12,744 nucleotides of DNA, taken from NCBI GenBank assembly GCA_023430945.1, contig JAEYYE010000103.1:1-12744 (forward strand). The letters are read 5' to 3'. The notes below the pieces were generated by a model, which did no database searches, was not told where the DNA came from, and was given only the letters and a program-made list of their open reading frames with translations. Position numbers and translations under genes: made by a program. The DNA is from Bacteroidota bacterium. Lineage in GTDB: Bacteria > Bacteroidota > Bacteroidia > Flavobacteriales_F > PHOS-HE28. Shown piece by piece: positions 1 through 7,091 of this stretch; the stretch's first letter is position 1; each line of letters begins with the position of its first letter.

Positions 1-829
1 CCCGGGAGAAGTAGGGGAAGGCGAAGTTGCGCATCAGTTCGAAGCCGAATAACCTGCCCAGGCCGATCGCTATGTCCGAATAACCGCTGAAATCACAATA
101 GATCTGGAACGCAAAAAGGAAGGTGCCGAGCAGCAGGCTGCTTGCGGGCCAGTTGGCACCGGGATCGAATACTTGATCGACAATGGGGGCACAGGCATCG
201 GCGATCACCACCTTCTTGAAAAAGCCCCAGAGGATCTGGCGCATACCATCAGTTGCTCTGGCAGGATCGAATATGCGGCGCTCCAGGAATTGAGGTAGTA
301 ACTGGCGGGCCCGTTCTATCGGACCAGCCACAAGTTGGGGGAAAAAGGAAACGTACGCGAAGAATGCCACTGCATCATGCGTGGGTTCGATATCACGACG
401 GTATGCATCAATAGTGTAACTCAGTGTCTGGAAGGTATAGAAGCTGATCCCTACAGGCAGGACCCATCCCAAGGTGAAGGGGGCGATGTTCACACCTACA
501 CTGTGGAAGGCTTCGGCGAGCGAGCTTGCGAAGAAATCGAAGTACTTCAGCGTGCCAAGCAAGCCCAAATTGCCCAACAGACTCGCACCGAGCAACCACT
601 TGCGCGTACGGGGAGCACGGTCCGCGTCCAATCCCTTGCCAATGCTGAAGTCCAACAGACTGCTTAGCGCGATCAGCGATAAGAAGCGCCAATCCCACCA
701 TCCATAGAATATGTAGCTTGCAACGAGGATCAGCGCGTTCTGGACTTTCAGGCTAGTGTTGGCGAGCGCCCAGTACAATAACCAAACAACAGGCAGGAAC
801 AGGGCAAAAGCGATGGAGTTGAAGTACAT
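1..829 (-). CDS. MBOAT family O-acyltransferase (AlgI-like), N-terminal part
   Basis: The minus-strand frame is open from 829 to the window edge and gives 276 residues. Family knowledge: such multipass membrane proteins move acyl groups, often acetyl, onto extracellular polysaccharides or other acceptors. Seen: an N-terminus starting MYFNS followed by a hydrophobic helix, SYIFYGWWDWRFL (about 38-50), LPVGISFYTFQTLSY (124-138), FPQLVAGPIERA (163-174), WGFFKKVVIAD (201-211), and YCDFSGYSDIAIGLGRLFGF (244-263) before PYFSR. These are hallmark AlgI/DltB-type segments in the right order. The catalytic histidine, expected shortly after PYFSR, lies outside the window. ATG 829 is preferred because AlgI relatives start M-x-FNS; an in-frame ATG at 847 would add MEYRTG, and a stop lies upstream in frame. 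The acceptor and any SGNH or AlgJ-like partner cannot be seen. It is divergent from parE and unlikely to share its function. Confidence 0.9.
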   Translation of the reverse strand, partial: MYFNSIAFALFLPVVWLLYWALANTSLKVQNALILVASYIFYGWWDWRFLSLIALSSLLDFSIGKGLDADRAPRTRKWLLGASLLGNLGLLGTLKYFDFFASSLAEAFHSVGVNIAPFTLGWVLPVGISFYTFQTLSYTIDAYRRDIEPTHDAVAFFAYVSFFPQLVAGPIERARQLLPQFLERRIFDPARATDGMRQILWGFFKKVVIADACAPIVDQVFDPGANWPASSLLLGTFLFAFQIYCDFSGYSDIAIGLGRLFGFELMRNFAFPYFSR

Positions 830-900
830 GCCTGTGCGGTATTCCATGGCATCGGCACGCGCGATGCGACCCAGGAGCAATTGGCAATGATACGAAGGCT

Positions 901-940
901 CTATGGATCAGCAGAACTTGCCACCTGCCATGGTCCATAG
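901..940. repeat. 7-bp inverted repeat in the MBOAT/parE divergent intergenic region
   Basis: CTATGGA at 901-907 is exactly complementary to TCCATAG at 934-940, with a 26-base spacer. It lies upstream of both divergent genes and could be a protein-binding dyad, but arms this short with a long spacer also arise by chance. No T-tract follows, so it is not an obvious terminator. Confidence 0.25.
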
Positions 941-949
941 GACGTGAGC

Positions 950-976
950 TTGCAGAAGATCTACTTTATAGACTTG
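950..976 (+). promoter_or_regulatory. Candidate Bacteroidota-type promoter for parE
   Basis: TTG at 950-952 and TAGACTTG at 969-976 resemble the Bacteroidota sigma-A pattern TTG...TAnnTTTG, with one mismatch in the -7 element. The 16-base spacing is slightly short for that pattern. The predicted start falls inside the palindrome at 977-990 and would leave a leader of roughly 90 nt before the ATG at 1076. The match is modest and other starts are possible. Confidence 0.3.
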
Positions 977-990
977 TCAACGATCGTTGA
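977..990. promoter_or_regulatory. 14-bp perfect palindrome (possible operator) upstream of parE
   Basis: TCAACGATCGTTGA equals its own reverse complement over all 14 bases. It directly abuts the promoter-like -7 element ending at 976, so a bound dimer would cover the likely transcription start. Its centre is CGATCG, a word very common in this genome, which raises the odds of chance. Confidence 0.35.
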
Positions 991-1075
991 AAACCCGCGC
1001 CAATTCAGGAATTCCCGCTAAATTCGCGCAACACCGCGTGAACCCTGCACCGCGAGGGGATCCCGAACCTTTTCA

Positions 1076-2983
1076 ATGAGCGAGACAAGTTACAGTGAAG
1101 AGCATATCCGGTCGCTTGACTGGAAGGAGCACATACGCCTGCGCCCCGGCATGTACATCGGCAAGCTCGGGGATGGGAGCAGTTACGACGATGGCATCTA
1201 CATCCTGATCAAGGAGGTGCTGGACAACTGCATCGACGAATTCGTGATGGGCCACGGCAGGAAGATCGAAGTGAAGATCGAAGGCCCGCGCGTGGAAGTG
1301 CGCGATTTCGGCCGCGGCGTGCCGCTGGGAAAAGTGGTTGACGTGGTGAGCAAGATCAACACCGGCGCCAAGTACGACAGCAAGGCCTTCAAGAAAAGCG
1401 TTGGCCTGAATGGCGTTGGTACCAAAGCGGTGAACGCGCTGAGCACGTATTTCCGGATCGAAAGCTACCGCGATGGCCAGATGAAGGTGGCGGAGTTCGA
1501 TCGCGGCGTGTTGCGCAAGGATGAGAAGCTGAAGCCGACGCAGGAGCCGAACGGGACACGGGTGTTGTTCGAACCCGATGACCAGATGTTCCGGAATTTC
1601 AATTTCCGCGATCCGCACATCGAGCGGATGCTGTGGAACTATTGCTACCTGAACACCGGCCTGGCGATCCATTACAACGGCCACCGTTTCCAGAGCAAGA
1701 ACGGCTTGCTCGATCTGCTCACGGTGAAAATGGACGGCGAGCCGCTGTACCCGATCATCCACTTGAAGGGTGAGGACATCGAGGTGGCGATCACGCACGC
1801 GAACCACTACGGCGAGGAGTATTACAGCTTCGTGAACGGCCAGCACACCACGCAGGGCGGCACGCACCAGGGCGCTTTCCGCGAGGCGCTTGCGAAAACG
1901 ATCAAGGATTATTTCAAGAAGGATTGGGAGGCGGGCGATGTACGCACGGGGATCGTCGCGGCGATCAGCGTGAAGGTGATCGAGCCGGTCTTCGAAAGCC
2001 AGACCAAGACGAAGCTCGGATCGCTGGAAGTGGAACCCGGCGGGCAGAGCATGCGCTCGTTCGTTGGTGATTTCATCGGCCGCGAACTGGACAATTACCT
2101 GCACAAGCACGGCAGCATCGCGGAGGTGCTGCAAGCGCGTATCCTGCAGAACGAGCGCGAGCGGAAGGAACTAAGCGGGATCAGAAAACTGGCGCGTGAA
2201 CGCGCGAAGAAGGCAAGCCTTCACAACAAGAAGCTGCGCGACTGCCGCATCCACTTGAACGATCCGAAGAAGGACGATCGGAAATTGAACAGCACGCTCT
2301 TCATCACCGAGGGCGACAGCGCCAGCGGAAGCATCACCAAGAGCCGCGATGTGAATTCACAGGCGGTCTTCAGCCTGAAGGGAAAGCCGTTGAACTGTTT
2401 CGGGCTGACGAAGAAAGTCGTTTACGAGAACGAAGAGTTCAACCTGATCCAGGCCGCGCTGAACATCGAGGACGGGATGGATGGGTTGCGCTACAACAAG
2501 ATCGTGATCGCCACGGATGCCGATGTGGATGGCATGCACATCAGGCTCTTATTGATGACGTTCTTCCTGCAATTCTTTCCCGACCTGGTGAAGAACGATC
2601 ATCTGTACATCCTGCAAACGCCGCTCTTCCGCGTGCGCAACAAGAAGGAAACGATCTATTGCTACAGCGATGAAGAACGCCAGCGCGCGATGCACAAGCT
2701 GGGCAAGACCGCGGAGATCACGCGTTTCAAGGGACTCGGCGAGATCAGTCCGGATGAGTTCAAGAACTTCATTGGTGAGGACATCCGCCTGGAACCGGTG
2801 ATGATCACCAAGGATGCGCTCGTGCACGATCTGCTGGAATTCTACATGGGCAAGAACACGCCGGTTCGCCAGGATTTCATCATCGAGAACCTCAAGGTGG
2901 AGAAGGATCTGGTGGAGGAGATGAAGGTCGATCCGGTGAAGATGATCGCAAAGAAGTTGGAGGAAGTGGAGGAAGAGATCTGA
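1076..2983 (+). CDS. parE: DNA topoisomerase IV subunit B (ParE)
   Basis: This is the ATPase subunit of the type IIA topoisomerase that decatenates and relaxes chromosomes, acting as a heterotetramer with ParC. The 635 residues show the full architecture. The GHKL ATPase has EVLDNCIDE (47-55, Asn51), DFGRGVP (77-83) and the lid GLNGVGTKAVNALS (110-123). The transducer carries the QTK loop (309-311), whose lysine contacts ATP phosphate. The TOPRIM domain has EGDSA (412-416), the metal-binding acidic trio Asp481/Asp483/Asp485 (DADVDG) and FKGLGE (551-556). Its length, with no insert, fits ParE rather than a long GyrB. The C-terminus is strongly acidic/basic (KKLEEVEEEI). ATG 1076 gives the complete N-terminus typical of the family; no clear Shine-Dalgarno is present. 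It leads an operon with two envelope genes and parC. Assignment to topoisomerase IV rather than gyrase rests mainly on linkage to parC and the EGDSASGS form of the motif. Confidence 0.95.
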   Translation: MSETSYSEEHIRSLDWKEHIRLRPGMYIGKLGDGSSYDDGIYILIKEVLDNCIDEFVMGHGRKIEVKIEGPRVEVRDFGRGVPLGKVVDVVSKINTGAKYDSKAFKKSVGLNGVGTKAVNALSTYFRIESYRDGQMKVAEFDRGVLRKDEKLKPTQEPNGTRVLFEPDDQMFRNFNFRDPHIERMLWNYCYLNTGLAIHYNGHRFQSKNGLLDLLTVKMDGEPLYPIIHLKGEDIEVAITHANHYGEEYYSFVNGQHTTQGGTHQGAFREALAKTIKDYFKKDWEAGDVRTGIVAAISVKVIEPVFESQTKTKLGSLEVEPGGQSMRSFVGDFIGRELDNYLHKHGSIAEVLQARILQNERERKELSGIRKLARERAKKASLHNKKLRDCRIHLNDPKKDDRKLNSTLFITEGDSASGSITKSRDVNSQAVFSLKGKPLNCFGLTKKVVYENEEFNLIQAALNIEDGMDGLRYNKIVIATDADVDGMHIRLLLMTFFLQFFPDLVKNDHLYILQTPLFRVRNKKETIYCYSDEERQRAMHKLGKTAEITRFKGLGEISPDEFKNFIGEDIRLEPVMITKDALVHDLLEFYMGKNTPVRQDFIIENLKVEKDLVEEMKVDPVKMIAKKLEEVEEEI

Positions 2984-3031
2984 GGAATGGCGATCGCATG
3001 GAACGATCGGGAACAGAACTTCACCCCTGAG

Positions 3032-3745
3032 ATGGCTCGAACTTTCACACTCCTCTTTTCAGTGATCTTCAATATTGGCTGCATGGCGCAGACCACCGGC
3101 CAGGTGCGCATCATGAGCGAGCCTGAGCAGGGCATGCGATATGTGCTCGATGGAAAGTATGAGATGAACGATCGCGAGATCACGCTTTCCGAAGGCGATC
3201 ACCGCTTCGTCTTCTGGGCACCCGGGCACCAGATGCTCGATACCACCATTTTCGTGATGGGTAATTTCACGTATCAGCTGAACATCACTTTGCAAAGGCC
3301 GGCGGAGTATGTGACCTACCGGATGGCGGTGGACCGATACGAACAGAAGCGGCGCCTGATGCGCACCATACCGCCGATCGTTGCCGGTGGGATCGGTGTT
3401 TGGACGGCGATCAGTTGGATCAATTACGGAAAGGCGAATTCCGATCTGCAGGAACTGGCGGATCGGTACGAGACTTCGTCCAACCCGGGAGAGATCATGC
3501 GTTTGAAGGAAACCCAGATCCCCGAAGCGAAGGATAGTTTCCGAAGTGCACGTACCATGGCGTACGTGAGCACCGGGCTTTTCGTGGCTTCCGTGGGTGC
3601 TGTAGCGTACATCCGCAACGAACTGAAGAAGCAGCAGCCGCCAACGTATGAGGACAAGGAACGTGTGCGTTTCGAAGGGCTGGTATGGATCCCCGGCGGC
3701 ACGGGAGGTACATGGGCGACTTCAATTTCGATCCCGTTGCGATGA
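3032..3745 (+). CDS. Secreted PEGA-like domain protein with two C-terminal membrane helices
   Basis: The preferred start is ATG 3032, giving 237 residues. The frame is open from an ATG at 2987, but those 15 extra residues would bury a signal peptide that begins MARTFTLLFS and likely ends after CMA (residue 19). Residues 22-90 (GQVRIMSEPEQG...LDGK...LSEGDHRFVFWAPGH...) resemble a PEGA domain: a small beta-sandwich with a short anchor sequence, a G-x-h motif and an alternating hydrophobic pattern, seen in many Bacteroidota envelope proteins. Two hydrophobic helices follow (about 113-132 and 175-194), separated by a charged, probably helical stretch, then a Gly-rich tail. The function is unknown; an envelope structural or sensing role is an inference. 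The gene lies 48 bp after parE (3 bp if 2987 is used) and its stop overlaps the next start (ATGA at 3742-3745), so it is probably cotranscribed with parE and parC. Confidence 0.65.
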   Translation: MARTFTLLFSVIFNIGCMAQTTGQVRIMSEPEQGMRYVLDGKYEMNDREITLSEGDHRFVFWAPGHQMLDTTIFVMGNFTYQLNITLQRPAEYVTYRMAVDRYEQKRRLMRTIPPIVAGGIGVWTAISWINYGKANSDLQELADRYETSSNPGEIMRLKETQIPEAKDSFRSARTMAYVSTGLFVASVGAVAYIRNELKKQQPPTYEDKERVRFEGLVWIPGGTGGTWATSISIPLR

Positions 3746-4164
3746 AAAAGATCTTCACCATACTGCTTGGTTCGATCCTGCTCACATCCTGCTACAAGGA
3801 TGACGTGGACATCGAAAAGCTGAACAACAATCCGTTCGATCGGGATTATGATGGACCGCCGGTGTTCGAGTTGATCGGAACGTTTGTGGAAGAGGTAACG
3901 CAAAATGAGACCACTACACTGCAGCAGGTGATCGAATTCCGGGTAAAGGAGGAACTGTTCCTGTCTCCATCCAGCTATTCCGTGTACGTATACGATCAAG
4001 CGATCAACGATCGTTTGGTGGTGCAACCCGATCCGCCACTTTCCGATCGGTTCAAATATTACCGGATCGCCGCACCGGCCTACGGCCAGGAGGTATGCGT
4101 GGAAGTAAGCCTTTGGAACGATCAAAGCGTTGCGGGAAGTGAAACGATCTGCGCCACTTTGTAG
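3742..4164 (+). CDS. Small lipoprotein with a surface-export signal, unknown function
   Basis: The chosen start is ATG 3742, which shares ATGA with the stop of the gene before it, suggesting translational coupling. An in-frame ATG at 3685 would add 19 residues before the signal peptide and is rejected. The 140-residue product has a classic lipoprotein signal: MKK, a hydrophobic core, and lipobox LLTSC with Cys17. The residues after it read C-Y-K-D-D; a lysine followed by two acidic residues matches the K-(D/E)2 lipoprotein export signal described in Bacteroidetes (Capnocytophaga), which sends lipoproteins to the cell surface. The mature part is beta-rich in appearance (alternating hydrophobic residues, e.g. 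YSVYVYD, 80-86) with two further cysteines near the C-terminus. I recognise no family. It ends 20 bp before parC. Confidence 0.6.
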   Translation: MKKIFTILLGSILLTSCYKDDVDIEKLNNNPFDRDYDGPPVFELIGTFVEEVTQNETTTLQQVIEFRVKEELFLSPSSYSVYVYDQAINDRLVVQPDPPLSDRFKYYRIAAPAYGQEVCVEVSLWNDQSVAGSETICATL

Positions 4165-4184
4165 ATCGCACAAGAAAGAGAAGA

Positions 4185-6932
4185 ATGGCAGACGAGATAG
4201 TGAACGAAGAAGGTGAAGTGAACGAAGAGCTTCCCGCCACCAACGGGCATTCCAGCGGAATTCCCGGTGCTGGTGGTGGCGCGGCGTTCAGTGTGAGCGG
4301 CATGTACCGCAACTGGTTCCTGGACTATGCGAGCTATGTGATCCTGGAACGCGCCGTTCCTGCATTGTACGATGGATTGAAACCCGTGCAGCGCCGCATC
4401 CTTCACTCGATGAAGGATCTGGATGACGGACGCTACAACAAGGTGGCGAACATCATCGGGCACACCATGCAATACCATCCGCACGGCGATGCATCGATCG
4501 GCGATGCGCTGGTGCAGCTCGGCCAGAAGGATCTGCTGATCGATACGCAGGGGAATTGGGGCAACACGCTCACCGGCGATAGTGCGGCCGCACCGCGTTA
4601 CATCGAAGCACGCCTCAGCAAGTTCGCGCTGGAAGTCGCCTTCAACCCGAAGACGACCGAATGGCAACTGAGCTACGATGGCCGCAACAAGGAACCGGTT
4701 TTCCTTCCGGTGAAATTCCCGCTGCTGCTCGCGCAGGGTGGTGAAGGGATCGCCGTGGGCTTGAGCTGCAAAGTGCTTCCGCACAACTTCATCGAACTGA
4801 TCGATGCCAGCATCGCTGTACTCCGGAACCGCAAGTTCGAGCTCTTCCCCGATTTCCCCACCGGCGGACTTGTTGATGTAAGCAATTACAATGATGGTGA
4901 GCGTGGCGGCCGGATCCGATCCCGCGCGCGCATCCGCAAGGAGGACAACAAGACCCTGGTGATCACACAGATCCCGTTCGGTACCACCACCACCAGCCTG
5001 ATCGAAAGCATCATCAAGGCGAACGAGAAGGGCAAGATCAGGGTACGCCACATCGAGGACAACACGGCGGAGAACGCCGAGATCATCGTGCACCTCGCGG
5101 CCGGCGTTTCACCTGACAACACGATCGATGCGCTGTTCGCCTTCACGGATTGTGAGGTGAGCATCGCGCCCAACGCGGTGGTGATCGAGAACGACAAGCC
5201 GCGCTTCGTTGGCGTTACGGAATTGCTTCGCACCAGCACGCAGAACACGTTGCGTTTGCTGGAGCTTGAACTGAAGATCAGGAAAAGCGAGCTCGAGGAA
5301 CAATGGCATTTCGCATCGCTCGAGCGCATCTTCATCGAGAAGAAGGTCTATCGCAAGATCGAAGAAGCGGAGACCTGGGAGCAGGTGATCGAATTCATCG
5401 ATCGCGGGTTGAAGCCGCACATCAAGGAACTGAAGCGGCCGGTGACGCAGGAGGATATCGTGAAGCTCACCGAGATCAAGATCAAGCGGATCTCGAAGTT
5501 CGACAGCTTCAAGGCCGATGAGCACATCAAGCAACTCGGCGAGAATATCGCCGCTGTGCAGAACAAGCTCGATCACCTGATCGATCATGCCGTAGAGTAC
5601 TTCAAGGAACTGAAGAAGAAATACGGGGCCGGTCGTGAGCGGAAAACGGAGATCCGCACCTTCGATACGATCGTGGCCACCAAGGTGGCCGTGGCCAACC
5701 GCAAGCTCTACGTGGACAAGGCGGAAGGCTTCGCCGGCTGGGGCCTGCGTAACTTCGAGTTCGTTGACGAATGTTCCGATCTGGACGACATCATCGTGTT
5801 CCGCGAAAATGGAACGATGCTCGTGACCAAGGTCGCGGACAAGAAGTTCATCGGCAAAGGCATCCTGCATGTGGGCGTTTGGAAGAAAGGCGATGAGCGC
5901 ACGATCTACCACATGGTCTATCAGGATGGTCCGAAAGGTCCGTATTACATGAAGCGTTTCGTGGTCTCCTCGATCACGCGCGACAAGGAATACGATCTTA
6001 CCGGCGGCACGCCGGGCAGCAAAGTGGAATACTTCACCGCGAATCCAGATGTCGCCAGCGAAGTGATCCACGTATTGCTTCGCCCGCGCCCGAACCTGCG
6101 CAAAACGAAGTTCGATGTGGATTTCAGCAAGCTGGCGGTGAAAGGCCGCGCCAGCAAAGGCAACATGCTCACGCGTTACATGGTGAGCAAGATCACCCAG
6201 AAGGAACGTGGTGCGAGCACGCTCGGTGCGATCCCGATCTGGTTCGATGAAACGATCAAGCGCATGAACGATACCGGCCACGGCCGCTATCTCGGCCGCT
6301 TCAGTGGCGATGACAAGATCCTCGCGATCATGCGCAACGGCACCTATCATCTCTACCCGTTCGTGCTCGGTACGCACTTTCCCGATGATGCGCTCACCGT
6401 GGTGAAGTGGGACCCGAAAGCCATCGTGAGCGCGGTGTATTGGGAAGGAGAGAAGGGCCAGTACAACGTGAAACGGTTCCAGATCGAACCGGGCAAGGAG
6501 CCGGTCTCTTTCATCACCGATCACCCGGAGAGCAAACTTGCCATCCACAGTCTTGTGGCGCACCCGCGCGTACGCATCTCGTACGACAAGCGCAGCGCCG
6601 GCGATCGGCCCGATGATGAGATCGATCTGGAAGCATTCATCGCCGTAAAAGGCTTGAAGGCGCTCGGCAACCGCCTCACACCGTTCAAGGTGAAGGAAAT
6701 GGAACTGCTCGATCCGGTCTACATCCCCATGACACCCGAACTCGAGGAAACGCAGATGATGATGATCAGCGACGACGAGATCGGGAACCTTGGTGCGCCG
6801 GAAGAAGAAGATCTCGAGCAATCACCGATGAGCGGCGTGAAAGTGATCAAGGAACAGGAAGGTCCCGTGGATCCGAACGAACCGATGATCGGTTTCAAGC
6901 CGGGGAAGCAGATCACGTTGGGGTTGGAGTGA
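4185..6932 (+). CDS. parC: DNA topoisomerase IV subunit A (ParC)
   Basis: This is the breakage-reunion subunit of topoisomerase IV, partner of ParE at the chromosome. The 915 residues include a low-complexity N-terminal extension (1-34), then the winged-helix/tower core: YRNWFLDYASYVILERAVPAL (41-61), YHPHGDASIGDAL (97-109) and GDSAAAPRYIEARLSKF (131-147), with catalytic Tyr139 preceded by Arg138. The C-terminal region (about 490-850) is a repeat-rich beta-pinwheel. I see no canonical GyrA box (QRRGGKG); the nearest look-alike is KGRASKGN at 653-660, so ParC is favoured over GyrA, as does linkage to parE. The tail after 850 is acidic. At the quinolone-contact positions, the residue aligned with E. 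coli GyrA Ser83 is Ala103, and Asp87 is kept as Asp107. A purine-rich stretch (AAGAAAGAGAAG) precedes the start and may help initiation. It is the last gene of the operon. Confidence 0.93.
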   Translation: MADEIVNEEGEVNEELPATNGHSSGIPGAGGGAAFSVSGMYRNWFLDYASYVILERAVPALYDGLKPVQRRILHSMKDLDDGRYNKVANIIGHTMQYHPHGDASIGDALVQLGQKDLLIDTQGNWGNTLTGDSAAAPRYIEARLSKFALEVAFNPKTTEWQLSYDGRNKEPVFLPVKFPLLLAQGGEGIAVGLSCKVLPHNFIELIDASIAVLRNRKFELFPDFPTGGLVDVSNYNDGERGGRIRSRARIRKEDNKTLVITQIPFGTTTTSLIESIIKANEKGKIRVRHIEDNTAENAEIIVHLAAGVSPDNTIDALFAFTDCEVSIAPNAVVIENDKPRFVGVTELLRTSTQNTLRLLELELKIRKSELEEQWHFASLERIFIEKKVYRKIEEAETWEQVIEFIDRGLKPHIKELKRPVTQEDIVKLTEIKIKRISKFDSFKADEHIKQLGENIAAVQNKLDHLIDHAVEYFKELKKKYGAGRERKTEIRTFDTIVATKVAVANRKLYVDKAEGFAGWGLRNFEFVDECSDLDDIIVFRENGTMLVTKVADKKFIGKGILHVGVWKKGDERTIYHMVYQDGPKGPYYMKRFVVSSITRDKEYDLTGGTPGSKVEYFTANPDVASEVIHVLLRPRPNLRKTKFDVDFSKLAVKGRASKGNMLTRYMVSKITQKERGASTLGAIPIWFDETIKRMNDTGHGRYLGRFSGDDKILAIMRNGTYHLYPFVLGTHFPDDALTVVKWDPKAIVSAVYWEGEKGQYNVKRFQIEPGKEPVSFITDHPESKLAIHSLVAHPRVRISYDKRSAGDRPDDEIDLEAFIAVKGLKALGNRLTPFKVKEMELLDPVYIPMTPELEETQMMMISDDEIGNLGAPEEEDLEQSPMSGVKVIKEQEGPVDPNEPMIGFKPGKQITLGLE

Positions 6933-6952
6933 AGTTGGGCGCGAATGCACGC

Positions 6953-6985
6953 CTCAACCCTGCGACTCCGCTCAGGGGGAGGCGG
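6953..6985. repeat. Intergenic GC-rich segment resembling dispersed bacterial intergenic repeats
   Basis: CAACCCTGCGACTCCGCTCA at 6955-6974, followed by GGGGGAGGCGG, resembles a family of short C-C-T-x-CGACTCCGCTCAGG words that I recall recurring between genes in many environmental Bacteroidota genomes. CCCTG and CAGGG at its ends are complementary and could form a small stem. With one copy in the window, repeat status rests on memory. Confidence 0.35.
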
Positions 6986-6994
6986 TCACCGGGC

Positions 6995-7012
6995 TCCCGC
7001 AGTACTGCGGGA
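6995..7012. terminator. 18-bp perfect palindrome after parC, possible bidirectional terminator
   Basis: TCCCGCAGTACTGCGGGA equals its own reverse complement over 18 bases, so the RNA from either strand could form a GC-rich 7- to 8-bp stem. It lies 63 bp after the parC stop and about 80 bp after the stop of the convergent 743-residue gene. No run of T follows on either strand, so it is not a standard intrinsic terminator; it may instead protect mRNA ends or belong to the adjoining repeat. Confidence 0.45.
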
Positions 7013-7080
7013 CATTCAAAGTCCGCACTCCTCCTGCGTCGTCGCTTGCGGGCTTTCCATTTCTATCCCTCTCGCAGATC
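7013..7080 (-). repeat. Repeat-like 3' intergenic module read on the minus strand
   Basis: Read on the minus strand, this segment contains GGGATAGAAATGGAAAGCCC and then GGACTTTGAATGTCCCGC, two related units that each run from GGA through an AATG core to CCCGC. This layout resembles a dispersed module found after genes in Bacteroidota genomes (a GGGATAG-xx-ATGG-xxAGCCCG unit followed by GGACTT-xxAATG), as far as I remember. It lies right after the stop of the 743-residue gene and could act in 3'-end formation. No second copy is in the window. Confidence 0.4.
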
Positions 7081-7091
7081 GGGGCAGGAGA

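Noticed and set aside
335..707. Plus-strand open frames over the MBOAT gene
   Set aside because: The minus-strand frame gives clear AlgI-like motifs throughout; these plus frames are its shadows.
1073..2134. 353-codon open frame on the minus strand opposite parE
   Set aside because: Its composition is a mirror of parE codons, with no domain; the plus-strand gene is certain.
2987..3031. Upstream ATG for the PEGA-like protein
   Set aside because: It would place 15 polar residues before an otherwise normal signal peptide; ATG 3032 is the better start.
4122..5093. 323-codon minus-strand open frame across the lipoprotein/parC junction
   Set aside because: Antisense shadow of parC with the same skewed composition and no start context.
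5109..6821. 570-codon open frame on the minus strand opposite parC
   Set aside because: It lies wholly antisense to parC, is rich in His/Asp/Arg/Val as expected from mirrored GC-rich codons, and shows no recognisable domain.
4185..6932. Calling this gene gyrA
   Set aside because: No canonical GyrA box is visible and the gene is linked to parE; ParC fits better.
6933..7091. CRISPR or tRNA in the palindromic intergenic region
   Set aside because: There are no regularly spaced direct repeats and no cloverleaf or conserved T-loop sequence.
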